From Ostrinia nubilalis (Eukaryota > Arthropoda > Insecta > Lepidoptera > Crambidae), in contig NC_087096.1 in assembly GCF_963855985.1 (NCBI RefSeq), positions 17,050,001 to 17,114,000 on the forward strand: a stretch of 64,000 bases of DNA, in the 5' to 3' direction. A program made the translations under genes and the position numbers. Below are positions 1 to 11,667 of this stretch, piece by piece. The notes below the pieces were generated by a model that made no database searches, was not told where the DNA came from, and worked only from the letters and a program-made list of their open reading frames with translations. Numbering within the stretch: the stretch's first letter is position 1; every line of letters starts with the position of its first letter.

Positions 1-2757
1 GGCGCTGACACTGAGCTGTGCAGAAGGCTCCGGACTGGTTTATAGGTCATGGCAGGGTTATTTTATGGTCTTAGACCATATATCGTTACGTTGAAAACAG
101 TACAGCTAATGCAGATGTTTCAGCTCATGCTGGCGGGTGGGAAGAATCTCAGACGATACCGGTTTTCACAAATTAATTTAATCAAAAGAGTAAATTAAAT
201 TTCATTTACATTATTCTTCAAATAAACAGCTTGAAAGCTCAGTTTATTAAATTGCATTCATAAAAATCCCATAGCTGCTCTTCAGTAAAAGTGTTGCATA
301 ACAACAACATACCTAATAGTGCATGTCTTTCCTTGCGATGAATGAACTGTTAACGACGGTAAATATAAACAAATATTATGTTTTTGTTGACACAAAAATA
401 TTGATTTCCTCAAAACGTCATGGGGAAGGAAGAATCACAGAACTTTAGTGGAAGGAATCTGTTACGTAGCAGATTATTACCTCAATAAGTTACACACCCA
501 TACAATTATTTAATGAGGTACGTACCCACAGGTTTTGTCACTTGATAAATCATCATTGTACATTAGTCGTCACTTGATAATCTGGGTATCTGTTTATGAG
601 GCGGTGAATAGCTGTTTCAAAATAAAATTGTATCTCTTGCTTTAGCCATATACAGTGAAAAGGTTCTTTAACTGATCAAAAAGAAGTTGTGGAACTTGGA
701 TGAATTTCTTTCTTTTCGCTTTTATTTTCATAAAAGAGATCCTTGATTCCCTAATATGTTAAGATAGTAAATTAATTATTGTTTCTTATTAGATATTGAA
801 TATTATTATGCTAAATGATTACGTGTATGACCCCCAACTACTAAGAATAATGTAGAACACAAAACTGTATATGCCCCTTATGTTAAGGAAGGATATAACC
901 AGAAATCACCTAGGTGCCTACAGCCTACTTAATATATTCATAATGTACAAAATCGTAGTACCTATTTATTTTTCTTTGTGTTGGATTATTATGTGCTTGC
1001 GACGTATTATGGGCTCGCGCTGGGCTAGGCCGATAATGGACGGAGTATATGGCACTAATTAAATTTATCTCCCACTCCTGACGCAAGCGGCCAGGAGCCG
1101 TAAACAGCGCACGCGCAGCGATAGGGCTAATCATGCTCCAGGGCTGCCACTCGGCAGCTAACCCATTGTTTTAAACGCCATCATTTCGGCCTATAGCCAA
1201 ATCAAATCAATATACCTATTAAATGTTGAGCAGTATTTTGGGCACTTATGAACGTAAAAAACAATAAATAAATAAAAGTGGCCCTTAGCAGTCACAAATA
1301 ATAATGGCTAGTGCTCGCTTACAACAACGGAACCCATAATGCACGATCCCTCTCCCACAGAATCACAGAACGCCAAAACACCTGATATTCCACTTTTTTC
1401 AACAATCCACTGCCTTTTTGAAGTAGTTGATCCATTTATGTAACCGTATCATTCAAAAGTTTCATCGGCAAACTTGATTTCTTCAGAGGATAACGCTTTA
1501 CACTTAAAAGAGAGCTTGAATTGACATATAACAGCAACTTAATTTCACACTAATTTTATAATGCGATAGTAACTCTGTCTGTTAGTTTTTCATTCTTAAA
1601 ATTTTCCTTTTTATCATGTGTGTAACAAGCTGCCTAATTTCGTACTCCGAACCCATTTTCTTAACTGTACTGAAAATTACATTTATTTATCTTACTCAGT
1701 TTTACGGTGACCGGACCCCTATCTACATTACCTACATCTGACCGGGGTGGCAGCTAATGTGTTTAAGCGTGAAGCCATGGTCGAATTCTTTCAAGAAATA
1801 TTCAAACAATTAATTGAACTCTAAATACATTTTCAAAAGCGACAACCCTGAAGCGACTTCGCATCAAGCCCGTCATGTTTCGTTTTAGTTATTAGCCGAA
1901 ATATTGGTTTACACGTTAATGTTCTTACGCCGTACATTATAGCCCCGAGAGTGCCCGAGATAAGGTTTAATTATTTTTTATATTTCGTCAACTATTCCAA
2001 TTGTGTCGCACTAGAAAAACATAAAGTTTAACTGCTGTGTCGGTTTATATTGCCCATGAGTTACTGACCAAAATAAATGTATAAATTATTGATAAGTTCT
2101 TTTACACCCAAGCACTCGTAAGTTTTAATTAATCTAAACCTTGAAAAATTGTTTTTACTTGTATTATGAATATTGTGATAACATTAACTAGATCCATTAC
2201 TTTTAGAAAAGAAGTCTCTTATTTATTACTCGTAGCAGGCCTGTTCATCTCCGCAAGTTTACATCGAAAACAAAACACGCACGATGGCCCACCTACAGGA
2301 TACTATTCGACAAGGCCTCACATACGAGCGAACATTGACTCACGCACGCGTATTCTTGTGTATGATGGAAGAAAATAAAGAAAATGGTGTACTAAATACT
2401 GTGCAGTATTTAACTGCCTAAATAATAATAAAAACACAGAATGTACTTTTTTAAGTTGCCTCAAGACACTGAGAGGTAAATAAGTAGTTAATATTATTCA
2501 TGATAATTCATGCTAAATCATGTATTTCCTCCGCCATTTTCCGCAGTTTGGCACCTCACGTCACATCATTTTACCGAAGTCAGCCCTATAGCTTCGGCGC
2601 AGTGCCGATCACTGACGTTTGTCAACAAAATGGTGCTTGACTCTTGAGACAGGCTAAATTACACCATATTGTTATTGACATTGAGCATATATTTTTTTAA
2701 ATACCTTCGCGAAGTAAAACTTCTGTACGTAGTACTTATTATTATTCTGTGCTCGTA
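1..2757. other. AT-rich intergenic DNA, no gene seen
   Basis: No open reading frame longer than about 70 codons looks like protein, and I see no RNA gene. A GC-richer patch at about 1005-1170 contrasts with its surroundings and may be a worn repeat fragment, but nothing in it is recognisable. Confidence 0.5.
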
Positions 2758-3021
2758 GTAAATAATGTCTCAGTATTGCACATTGCTGCGGCGATTACCG
2801 CCGCTCTTCACTTTCGTCGGCCGCCGTCAGCGTCCAGGCATTAGCTTGTGACACATGCTGAGACGGAGACCTTTTGCTGCCGCAACTCTGCTCACATTAT
2901 TTCATTTCTAATTGTTTTTTTTTTTATTGAATGTGCATGTTAAATATTGAATATTGAATTATGTAATCTTGTTGAACTATGTATGTGACTTTGTGTGCAG
3001 CAAATAAATGTTTACTTACTT
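2758..3021 (+). mobile_element. 3' end of a non-LTR retrotransposon, copy A
   Basis: This stretch is repeated as its reverse complement at about 3314-3590. Shared blocks include GCTGCGGCGATTACCGCCGC, CACATGCTGAGACGGAGACC and GTGTGCAGCAAATAAATG. It ends with AATAAA followed by a TTAC simple repeat, which is how many lepidopteran LINE copies end. I infer a 5'-truncated insertion in plus orientation. The clade is not identifiable because only the 3' end remains. Confidence 0.55.
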
Positions 3022-3313
3022 ACATATTGAAATCATGAACTGCATGTTACACGGACATAATAAATTATTAAGATATCGTATAGTGATTCGTTGAAGTCTT
3101 TTACATCCACCAACTGTTTTTGTATTGTAAACATGCGTTCACGTAATTTTTTTAACAATATTAATTAGTGGCATAACAACAAAATGACTAACTCTATACT
3201 GAAGTACGAATATGCTATGCTAGGTATTACTTTTTTTTATGCAGGACAAGGAAAGTATGTGACCGCAATCGTACCTAGTATTAAATAAGATACAGTCTAG
3301 GATGGTATTTAAA

Positions 3314-3590
3314 GTAAGTAAGTAAGTAAGCATTTATTTGCTGCACACAAAGACACATACATAGTTCAACAAAATAACATAGGTAATACAATATTTAACA
3401 TGCACATTCAAAATAAAAAAAATAAAATAAATAACAATGAGAAATGAAATAATGTGAGCAGAGTTGCGGCAGCAAAAGGTCTCCGTCTCAGCATGTGTCA
3501 CAAGCTAATGCCTGGACGCTGATTTTCAGACGGCGGCCGACGAAAGTGGAGAGCGGCGGTAATCGCCGCAGCAATTCGCAAGGGCATTAA
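3314..3590 (-). mobile_element. 3' end of a non-LTR retrotransposon, copy B
   Basis: This is the reverse-complement partner of 2758-3021, and its simple-repeat tail (AAGT repeats at about 3314-3334) faces the tail of the other copy across about 290 bp. The copies differ by scattered changes and small gaps, so they look like two independent truncated insertions. The region could form a long hairpin if transcribed. Confidence 0.55.
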
Positions 3591-3858
3591 AACACAAATG
3601 ATAAAGAAAAATTAAATAAATAAAAAGTGACAATTAGTTTAATGTCAAAATGATATATTAAATTATGTAAATTAGATGTCAGGAATAGGATTAGCAGGTC
3701 AGTATTATAAATAATGTCAAATTAGAGGGGTCGACTACACCTGGCCATTAGAGATTTTTTGGAATGCCAGTATGTGCTTTTTAAGTTTACTTTTAAAAGT
3801 AAACTTGGTTATAGCTTGCCTAATGGGTGGTGGAAGGTTATTCCAGCACTTCGTAGAC

Positions 3859-4881
3859 AGGTAGGGTAATTCCAGGATACATGCCCAAGTGGGATAGGTG
3901 CCGCGATTTTAAGTACACTATGTTACAAGCAACTTAGCCTAAAGTTATAGTACGTTTAATAGAAAGGGACCTCCCCGTACCACTTTTCGCCTCGCAAACC
4001 ATCAAAGAGTGCGTTCGTTTAGGCAGTGAGAGCAAAAATCTTCCGCGGCCAAACCTTAGCGAGCGTCGAAATAAAATTGGTAAGTATCTTTTAATGGATA
4101 ATTTTTTTGTCAGCTGTAAAATGAAGCAGATTTTTATATAATTTGATAGACTATCTTATAAATTATACGGGATAGATATGTTTAATTCGATTTTTAGTGT
4201 TTTTATATTTTTTATTAAAAAAGGCACCTATCCTATACTAAAAGGATAGTTGCCTAATTTTTTTTGGGTATAGATGCCCTTAGGGCCATGTCCCATGCAC
4301 CTAGGGGCATCTATCCTAACCTGCTCTTTAGTCACAAGTAGCAAGTAAGGAGAAAAAAAGAATGTAGTACGGCTAACCTTAGGAAAGTAATAAATAGGGT
4401 GCCCTTCTGATCGAATTACCTTTTTACCCGACTGCGCTAGAAGGAGGGTTATGTTTTTCGGGTGGATGTACTATGTACTATTTTTAATAAAAAATATTAA
4501 ATTTCATTTTTAATTCATTTAATAACAAACAATCTTAAATAATAATACTTGGCTTGTTTGATTTCAAAATGCGTTTGATCCTTAGAATTCAAAAACTGTA
4601 TTAACGAGTCATCTATCCCTGCATCAGGCATCTATCCTTTGAAGCAATCATACAGTGAGTCTTCTATCCCCCACATTAGGCGTCTATCCCACTTTTTAGA
4701 GGTCAATTAAAATGGTATTTACTCAGAATCGGTATAACTTAAACTAAAATAATTATAGTAATATCGTAGACGAAAGACCAAAGTTTACAGATACTAAGGT
4801 CAAATTGTTGATAAAAACTTACTGACTGAGTTACAGAGCTGTTTCAAAAAGTGGGGCATCTATCCTGGACTTACCCTACCT
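3859..4881. mobile_element. DNA transposon-like element with terminal inverted repeats and internal GGCATCTATCC repeats
   Basis: The left end begins GGTAGGGTAA then TCCAGGATA and ATGCCC (3860-3887). The right end is the inverse, with GGGGCATCTATCC, then TGGACTTACCCTACC ending near 4880. About ten variants of GGCATCTATCC or its inverse are scattered inside, for example at 3892, 4223, 4244, 4265, 4303, 4609, 4629, 4660, 4680 and 4855. No transposase reading frame is present, so it looks non-autonomous. I could not find a clean target-site duplication, so the superfamily is open. Confidence 0.6.
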
Positions 4882-4995
4882 AAAATTATTTCGATTTTTC
4901 GATTGTCAATATGACATTAGTTATAGGGAATGGGCCTTTTAAGTGTGGTTTTGGTGGATTAGGCGGGGGTTGCACCATCTTACTTTAATTAAAAT

Positions 4996-5192
4996 AGCTT
5001 TTGTGCGCGGCTTCACGCGCGTGAAATTTAGTTTGTCACATATCGTCATAAATTATATAGCATTTATATTTTATTCTTAGTTATAATCAATAATACTGTA
5101 GTTTCATCAAAATCCTTTCAGTAGTTTTTGCGTGAAAGAGTACCAGTACCAGATATCCACAGAAACTTTCGCTTTTATAATATTAGTAGGAT
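4996..5192 (+). mobile_element. Lep1-like dispersed repeat (Helitron-like), copy 1
   Basis: The segment has the order CGGCTTCACGCGCGTGAAAT, TTAGTTTGTCACATATCG, ATCAAAATCC, AGTAGTTTTTGCGTGAAAGA, ending ATAATATTAGTAGGAT. Related copies occur at 7181-7370 and 36738-36910. From memory this matches a very common short lepidopteran repeat described as Lep1 or Helitron-like. I have not verified the family name. Confidence 0.6.
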
Positions 5193-6136
5193 AAACGTCA
5201 AAATCCATACAAGAGTCATCGGTTATAGTAATAGTTACAGTTAAAGTTAAGGTACTGTAACTCAGCCTTAGATAATAAAGTGATTAGGTATGGTTTAAAT
5301 CAATACATGTATTATTAATCGCATTTATATTTAATGTCAGTGAACTAAAGCCCCTTTCTAAATATAGGTAATTAGTTTCATGCGTTCGTTGTTGTTATTC
5401 TATGGTTATTATTGTTTCCATAGACAATCTTGGATTAAACCATACAATAATTGACCACAGATACTGAACTTAGGCACTTTTAACAATGTAATCCAATAAT
5501 TCTAGGGTTTTCCATTTGGCACAATACCACTTACTCGTTATACCTACCTTTGCGATAAATATACATAAATAGCTTTTGTTTCGATATATGTATTAATATT
5601 TAACACTCATTAGTAATCGTATTAAACGAGTACCTACCAGTTATTTTATATTTAGGTATCACGGTACTAAAATTAAAGTGTAAAAGCTTTAAAACTTTGG
5701 TACATGACCACTGGATTATTTGAAATAGTTTATCAAGGTATTTTTAAAATTTTCATAAAAAATATCTTCATACTCATGACACGAACGAAAGGAGAAAAGG
5801 AAGACTAACTCTATAAAGAGTAAGTCATAGTAGTATAATAAGTTGTAATAATTACAGTAGGTACATAACTTGAAATGGATACCAACTATTGCACGAACTG
5901 TACTTTTTCAATGCAATCGTTCGTTCACTCGATTGACTCAGTGCTAGCAACGAACTTTTATTCATTAACTGTAAATATGTTTGTAATCGTATGTACCTAG
6001 TACATGCTAGACAATGACACTTGACTCATTGATTCTTATTGCAAGACAATAAACAAACAAAAGCCGACAGCTTATCAAGTTCTCTGTACTTAGTTGTAAT
6101 TATGCAATGAAAATATACAGTCTGATGGCCTGCTAT
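5193..6136. other. Intergenic DNA, nothing recognised
   Basis: AT-rich sequence with no protein-like frame or clear repeat structure. Confidence 0.4.
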
Positions 6137-6301
6137 AGTTTTTGCAATTCGCGAAGGCGAGTGAGCTTTACACGTGTGATGGCTCGCTACTGTTCGTTTT
6201 TCAAAAGTTTTGATAGACATTACAGTATCTTTATGTGCATTACACGTACAGTACTTACACACACGAGGAAAGCTCACTCGCCTTCGTGAGTTGCAAGAAC
6301 T
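6137..6301. repeat. Short inverted-repeat element (MITE-like)
   Basis: Arms of about 35 nt face each other. The left arm contains CGAAGGCGAGTGAGCTTT (about 6152) and the right arm AAAGCTCACTCGCCTTCG (about 6269-6286). The ends read AGTTTTTGCAA and TTGCAAGAACT. The length (~165 bp), inverted ends and lack of coding fit a miniature inverted-repeat element. No target duplication is certain. Confidence 0.6.
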
Positions 6302-6533
6302 TTACTTGCTAAGTGTCCCCACCGATAAGTATACATACCAGACTACAAAACAAGTCAGAATTGTGGGTTTTGTTGCTCGTCAAATGACAATCCCAAAGTT
6401 CAATAAAGTTTTTTCGGCAGTTAGACGCCTGTTTCTATCCAGAGAACTACTTAAAGAAGCATTGACTATGATTTTTCACGTCGTAAGTACCCATCTCAAT
6501 AATTAATCAATCGTTTATTGCTTTACCACATTA

Positions 6534-6885
6534 GCTGGATCGAATTCAGAACCTACGCATCGAGAGAGACCACCAAAGGTTTTCCACAAAGATCGGTCCT
6601 ACGCCTCCCGCATCCAGGCACCTCCCGCGACCTTCACCAGATCGTCGTTCCACCTAGTGGGAGGCCTGCCCACACTAGTCTTCCGGCTCGTGGTTGCCAC
6701 TCGAGAACTTTTCTGCCCCAGCGGCTATCAGCTCTACGAGCTATGTGCCCCGCCCACTGCCACTTGATTTTAGCGATTCTGCGGGCTATATCAATCATTT
6801 TGGTTCTCCTGCGGATCTCCTTATTTCTGATTCGATCACTCTCTTTATCTCTATCACTAGGCCGTAAAAACATGCAAAAGATCAT
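6534..6885 (-). pseudogene. RTE-type LINE: broken C-terminal piece of the endonuclease-reverse transcriptase
   Basis: On the minus strand the frame reads IAKIKWQWAGHIARRADSRW, then KVLEWQPRAGR. After a frameshift it continues SVGRPPTRWNDDLVKVAGGA, then a stop codon. This tract after the RT domain is typical of RTE-clade LINEs in insects, where it follows the thumb region. At least one frameshift and one in-frame stop make the copy dead. A second fragment of the same family lies at about 29613-29850. Only the last ~110 codons are present, consistent with 5' truncation. Confidence 0.75.
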
Positions 6886-7180
6886 GTAGACACGTCATCA
6901 AATATAACCTAACGTCACAGGGTCGACGCGAGGTCTCTACGATGACGTGACTGGGTTCCGAATCCGGGCCGGGCCCGGCCCTGGCAGTGCGAACGCCCTG
7001 AATTATGCATTTGTGCCATTGCCGTGGTTAAGTCAATTCCGGAAGTCTAAAAAATAGCCAACCCTCGCCTAGTCATGAAAACATGACAAGAAGTAGGTAA
7101 GTAGGTACTTACTTAGTAGTTTTCTCAAGATCGTCAAGTTCTAAGTCAAACAACTTTAAAATGACAATTATTATCCACAA

Positions 7181-7370
7181 GGTTTTGCCCGCGACTTCAC
7201 CCGCCTGAAATTTAATTTGTTTGATCTTCATAAATGATAGCCTAGTGGTTCTGGGTTATAAAAAATAATATTGTAAAATTTCATCAAAATCCGTTCATTA
7301 CTTTTTTCATGAAAGAGTAACAAACATGTTAACAGGAATCTAAACATACATACCTACAAACTTTCAAAAT
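7181..7370 (+). mobile_element. Lep1-like dispersed repeat, copy 2
   Basis: Same order of blocks as copy 1, in more diverged form: GCCCGCGACTTCACCCGCC, TTTCATCAAAATCCGTTCAT, then GAAAGAGTAACAAACATG and a CATACATACCTACAAACTTT end. Confidence 0.55.
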
Positions 7371-7492
7371 CAAAATTCAAAATCAAAATCAAAATTTTCT
7401 TTATTTGTTTAGACTAATTAAATTAGTACTTGCAAATCGTCAAATGCTCTTAAGGAGCCTATACATGTCTCATTCTTTTTTTGCCCTACCAG
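7367..7492 (-). repeat. Dispersed repeat with (AAAATC)n end, copy 1
   Basis: A TCAAAA/AATCAA repeat is followed by TTTTCTTTATTTGTTTAGAC, AGTACTTGCAAATCGTC and CTCTTAAGGAGCCTATACAT. The same block recurs almost exactly at 33886-34029. Read on the minus strand it ends AATAAAGAAAATTTTGATTTTGA, like a LINE or SINE 3' tail. The motif GCCCTACCAGCATT is duplicated just downstream. Confidence 0.6.
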
Positions 7493-9637
7493 CATTCGTA
7501 ATATGCCCTACCAGCATTTCGCATTTGTAATAATTGTATTAGTAGAATACTTACTGATATTACTAAAGTTTTTTCTTTTAAATCATAAAATCTACTACTA
7601 CCTACCTAGGTTTTCAGGAAAGTTCCTGAAATCCTTTAAATCCCCGTAGTCATTTAATTTTAAACTTTTTGTACTGCATAAGCCATCTAGCGGAAAACGT
7701 TAGAACTGCGGCCCGCGGCTCATCGTGCATGCTTTTCCGTCTCTCGAACGGCATTTCAGTTGGTTCATAAGCAAATAAGTAGATGACGCTACTCACGAAT
7801 TAATTTTTCGCCATTTTTTTTTTCAGGAATGCCAACCAGTTTTTCAGGACAACACAAATTGTATATTTGTTAGTTTGTGCTGCTATTTAAATATGTATTT
7901 TTGTGCTCAAAAACCTATTTTTTTCCATGAATAAATTAAAAATAGTCTTGAAAATTTTCAAGAGAGCATCTACGAGTATAACCATGGTCCATGAATATGA
8001 TGAAAATAAGATGAATATATTATACTTTGGCTATTGAAGCTTATGATATTTTAATAATAGCCAATTCAAAAAACTCTGTTTTGTTTTGTATTTTGGACTG
8101 CGAAAATAAAGTTCAAGCCCAAAAATATTTTCTGTTTAATATTATCATTATCATTTCCATTTCAATAAGACTAGTTTTAAATAAATTCTGTCCGAATCTC
8201 GCTGAACATCCAATTTGTAGATACAATTGTCAATTTCGTCACACAATCAGTTAGTGTAGTGCAAATATCGATAGGTTAAGGTAATATGGAATGGCGACCA
8301 ATACAATTATTGAAGTGTGTGAAATGACAACTTTTCAGGATTCCTCCTGATTTTCCAGATATTTTCCTCCAAGAAACAGAATTTCTGTAAATACAACGTT
8401 TTAGATACAACTAAAAAAGCTTTGATCTTTTCTTTTTACCATTTTTTGTGTACATTTCAGGTTTAGTGTCATGTGCTTGAAGTTTATTCTTGCATAATAG
8501 AATAGAATAGAATATAAAGTATTTATTTGTCTCAAAACAGGTTTAATATTAATTTACTACACAACATTTTTATACCAACAGTCATCTCATTAAAAGTACC
8601 TACATACATAAGTTTTCTTCAAATCAGCTGGTGATACGTAACTAATAAAACATGTAAAGCTTGGCAGCAACGAAATGTTATTATAAAATATGAATTAGTG
8701 AAATTACAATTGCATTTTATTTATTTATGTTCACCATATTTTTTTATCGATAGTTTAAAGATAGTCATCGCTGGACAGCACTAGCCAGCACCCACTGCTC
8801 GCGGAAGCGGCGCGCGCGCGGCCTCGCGGCTTCCGCGCGAAAAACAATCGCGGGAGCCATGGATGTCACGGCTGGGCTTACAACGGACGCCGCGGCTTAG
8901 TCAGGGTGGTTTTCAAAACAGAATGAGGTAGGTACGGTGATTTGGCACATTTTTTTGTGTTCGCCATTTTTATTACTCAGCCATGATAAAAAACACAGTT
9001 CTTGGTGTACTGGTGTTTACTTTCTACAGTCAAATTATCAATCTATCGTTTACCACTAGGGTCCTTTTCAGAAAACTTATAAAGCTCTTAACAAATTCAT
9101 TTCAGGACAACCAATGTGTCTTCCGCTTCATCTTTCCTTTTTTTTCTTCTGATTATTTTTTGCGGGTCCATTGACAGTTTCATTTTCCTCGGGACTAACA
9201 TTGCAGCCCTCAAATTATCTGTTTTAGACTGTTTTCTGGCGTAAATCACCTCCTTTCTACATCTAATCTACTCATAATTTTCAGCTACAAACACCTACAA
9301 TCTACAAGCTCCAACAAAACAAAAACTATAGATACAACTGAACTGCTCTACAACTGAAAAACGGATGCATGTCTTAACATAAACTATGATATTATGTACG
9401 TACATGTAAGTAGATATCATCAGTACCGGCATACAAAAATGGTAACCATCAAAATAATTCTAAATCTATCCAAATTCATTTCAGTCGAAGACACACCGTT
9501 GAACGTAAACCTGAAGATACGCCACGAATACGAGTTTTTATCATCCAGCCACTGCCAAGCCAACTGTCCTCTTGAGGTCAACTGTCAATAGGGCAAAGGC
9601 GCCTCCTACATTATGTTTACCGAGACGTGGGTGGAGT
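7493..9637. other. Intergenic DNA; possible LINE tail and a GC-rich hairpin
   Basis: No convincing gene. At about 8500-8530 a run of AATAG repeats followed by AGTATTTATTTGTCTC resembles the inverted tail of a LINE. At about 8803-8842 a GC-rich island contains CGCGGAAGC and GCTTCCGCG as inverted arms around a run of CG dinucleotides. Confidence 0.4.
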
Positions 9638-9905
9638 AAGTAAAGTAAAAAAAGTAAAAAATGTTTTATTTGACAAAAAGAGCGACATCACATTTACATA
9701 AATTATAAAAAGAAAAAAAAGAAAAACATTGTGCCCTGCTGTCAAATAGGGGCCCGCTCAGCATTAATCGGGGCATGCCATGGGCATGCCTTGACACCGA
9801 TTTTCAGCGGGTCCCTTGACGTTGCTGCGCCCTACCGCCGAAGGAGAAGCACTCCGTAAAGTGCCTGTCCGTCGGCGGGAACACGCAATAAGGGGGCGGC
9901 AAAAT
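9638..9905 (-). mobile_element. 3' end of a retrotransposon (minus strand), clade unknown
   Basis: On the minus strand a GC-rich, coding-like tract ends in an AT-rich tail with CAAATAAAAC and then TACTTTACTTAC-type repeats. This composition step and the AATAAA plus simple-repeat tail fit a truncated LINE 3' end. I cannot recognise a conserved domain, so the call rests on form only. Confidence 0.35.
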
Positions 9906-10149
9906 TATGTACCCATAAAAACAAACACAAAAATCAATTACAAAATAATGAAAACAAAAAGTGGACGTGGAGACTCAATACCGAAACCCGTTTACCCCAT
10001 CACCTTTCATCAGTTCTGCGACAGGTATGATCGGTCCAGTTTCTTTGGCTTGGTATCATATTACCAATTACAATCTTCTAACATTTGCCACAAAAATACC
10101 AACCAATCAGTCGAACTCTTCAAGTCCCAAAAAACTAATTAGAATAGTT

Positions 10150-10290
10150 TAATTAGCGCAGTAATTAATTTAAATGCAATCCGGAAAGCGAGCGCTCCTC
10201 CGAGCGAAAGATGCGCGGGCGCCGCTTCCGGTCCGAGCCGGAACCAATGTGACGTCTTCGCTCCGATTCTATCTAAACTGCGTGTGTCAA
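10150..10290. other. CpG-rich island of unknown role
   Basis: A short GC-rich patch in AT-rich DNA carries GCTTCCGG, a CCAAT-like GAACCAATGTGACGTC and several CG dinucleotides. It could be a small regulatory element, but no transcript can be attached to it. Confidence 0.2.
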
Positions 10291-10418
10291 CTCCAAGGTC
10301 GTCTTTCGTTGTCAATTGTCACTAAAAAGACCAAGTTGGTTTACAATTAGGCTCGTTTTGTGTCAACTGCGCCTTTGTCACAGTATAATCTGAACGCAGA
10401 AAACTTCAGGTGGTGTTA

Positions 10419-10548
10419 CAGTCAGCGTAAAATAGTTCGTGACACCCAAACTAGCAAAAAAGTTCGCAATACCTCTTTGTTACAGTTGAAATAAGGTTGT
10501 GTTTTCAATTTTTTTACCACTTTGGGTTTCACTATTTGCCGCTGACTG
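10419..10548. mobile_element. MITE, mariner/Tc1-type, TA target duplication
   Basis: The element begins CAGTCAGCG and ends CGCTGACTG, flanked on both sides by TA (10417-10418 and 10549-10550). Inner parts of the arms also pair: GACACCCAAA against TTTGGGTTTC. It is 130 bp with no coding capacity. The TA duplication and CAGT end fit the Tc1/mariner superfamily. Confidence 0.75.
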
Positions 10549-11532
10549 TACGGTGATAATAAAACGGCTAGTTCTAAAGGTGTTCGTGATTCTTTTCATT
10601 TTGTATTACAAAACAACTACAAAGTAAATAAGTATCACAAAATAATAAATAATTCATTTCTTCAGATAATCTATGAAAAACATGATTTTTCTAAAATAAA
10701 ATGTTGAGACTTCCCTGAAATTCTCATAAAATTAGTACCAAGTAAACAATGGTACGAAACGACAATGTCAATCCCAGCTCGGAACATGATGACAACAACA
10801 ATGCTGTTGGATCACCTTATTGTGGACCATGAGATCTAGATTAAGGCTTTGATGAACTGGATGAAACCAGTGCCGTTAATTACATAATTGATTTAATTGT
10901 TGCTGCTTTACATTCTGTGACTGCACGTAACAGTCGCGAAATGGCTTGCCTTCACCTTAAATAAGGGTACAGACACAATGCGTAACCTAAGGCTTTGAGC
11001 ACATGGAGCGTGATAGTAACCTTATCTAAGTAATAACGCCAGAATTATTTTCTACAACCTAAATGGGTTCAGTTATCTATTTCTAAAAACTCTCCAAAAA
11101 GCGGTTTCCGATCTTTTAAAGTTCTTTTTTTTTCTTTAAATCTCTAGACCAACACATAAACACTTTCTTGGATACTGACATATGGCGACCTCTCTAATAG
11201 TTGTTTATAAAGAAATTGGAGATCATTTGAATAATCGCTTTAACAGCGACAAAAACGCCTGGTATCTCTCTCTCTAGAAATGCTTGCCTCTCTCACTAAT
11301 CTCTACAGTAGTCTATTCCGCATCCTGTCTACAAAAGTCTATCGTTTTGGCCGCCTCCTAAACCTTACCGCTATCTTTACCACAGTGCTCTTACCCTTAC
11401 TTCACTAAATACACGTCAGCAGCCAATGTTATTGCCCAGAGAGCCGGTCAAACGTAGAGCTCAGCTAAAATAAGCCTTTTTCTATTCAAACCAGAGCGCA
11501 GAGGTATGTACCAACACATTTTGCTTCCACAG
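10549..11532. other. Intergenic DNA, nothing recognised
   Basis: AT-rich, with a short CT-rich run near 11260-11310. No gene seen. Confidence 0.4.
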
Positions 11533-11667
11533 CTTCCAGAAAGAGTCTCGCTGTCGCTGCCGTCGCCACGATGCCCTGGTGCCAACTGCATCGCATGCAG
11601 ATCAGAGCTGTCGAGCGCAGCGGCCGCAGTACCGCGCTGCACCTCGTCCCGGCACCGCGCTCGCCAG
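11533..11667 (+). CDS. Candidate exon, product unknown
   Basis: A GC-rich 135-nt block stands out from AT-rich flanks. It is bounded by an acceptor-like TTTTGCTTCCACAG and a donor-like CCAG|GTCAGT. The block is exactly 45 codons in an open frame rich in S, P, A, C and R. Another frame has an internal ATG in good context (GCCACGATGCCC, 11571). It could be an internal exon or an upstream untranslated exon of the transporter whose exon 1 lies 11 kb downstream. No homology is recognised, so this is a weak call. Confidence 0.2.

Noticed and set aside
3314..3335. CRISPR-like or satellite array
   Set aside because: Only a short AAGT simple repeat forming a LINE tail. No regular repeat-spacer structure exists anywhere in the window, and none is expected in an insect genome.
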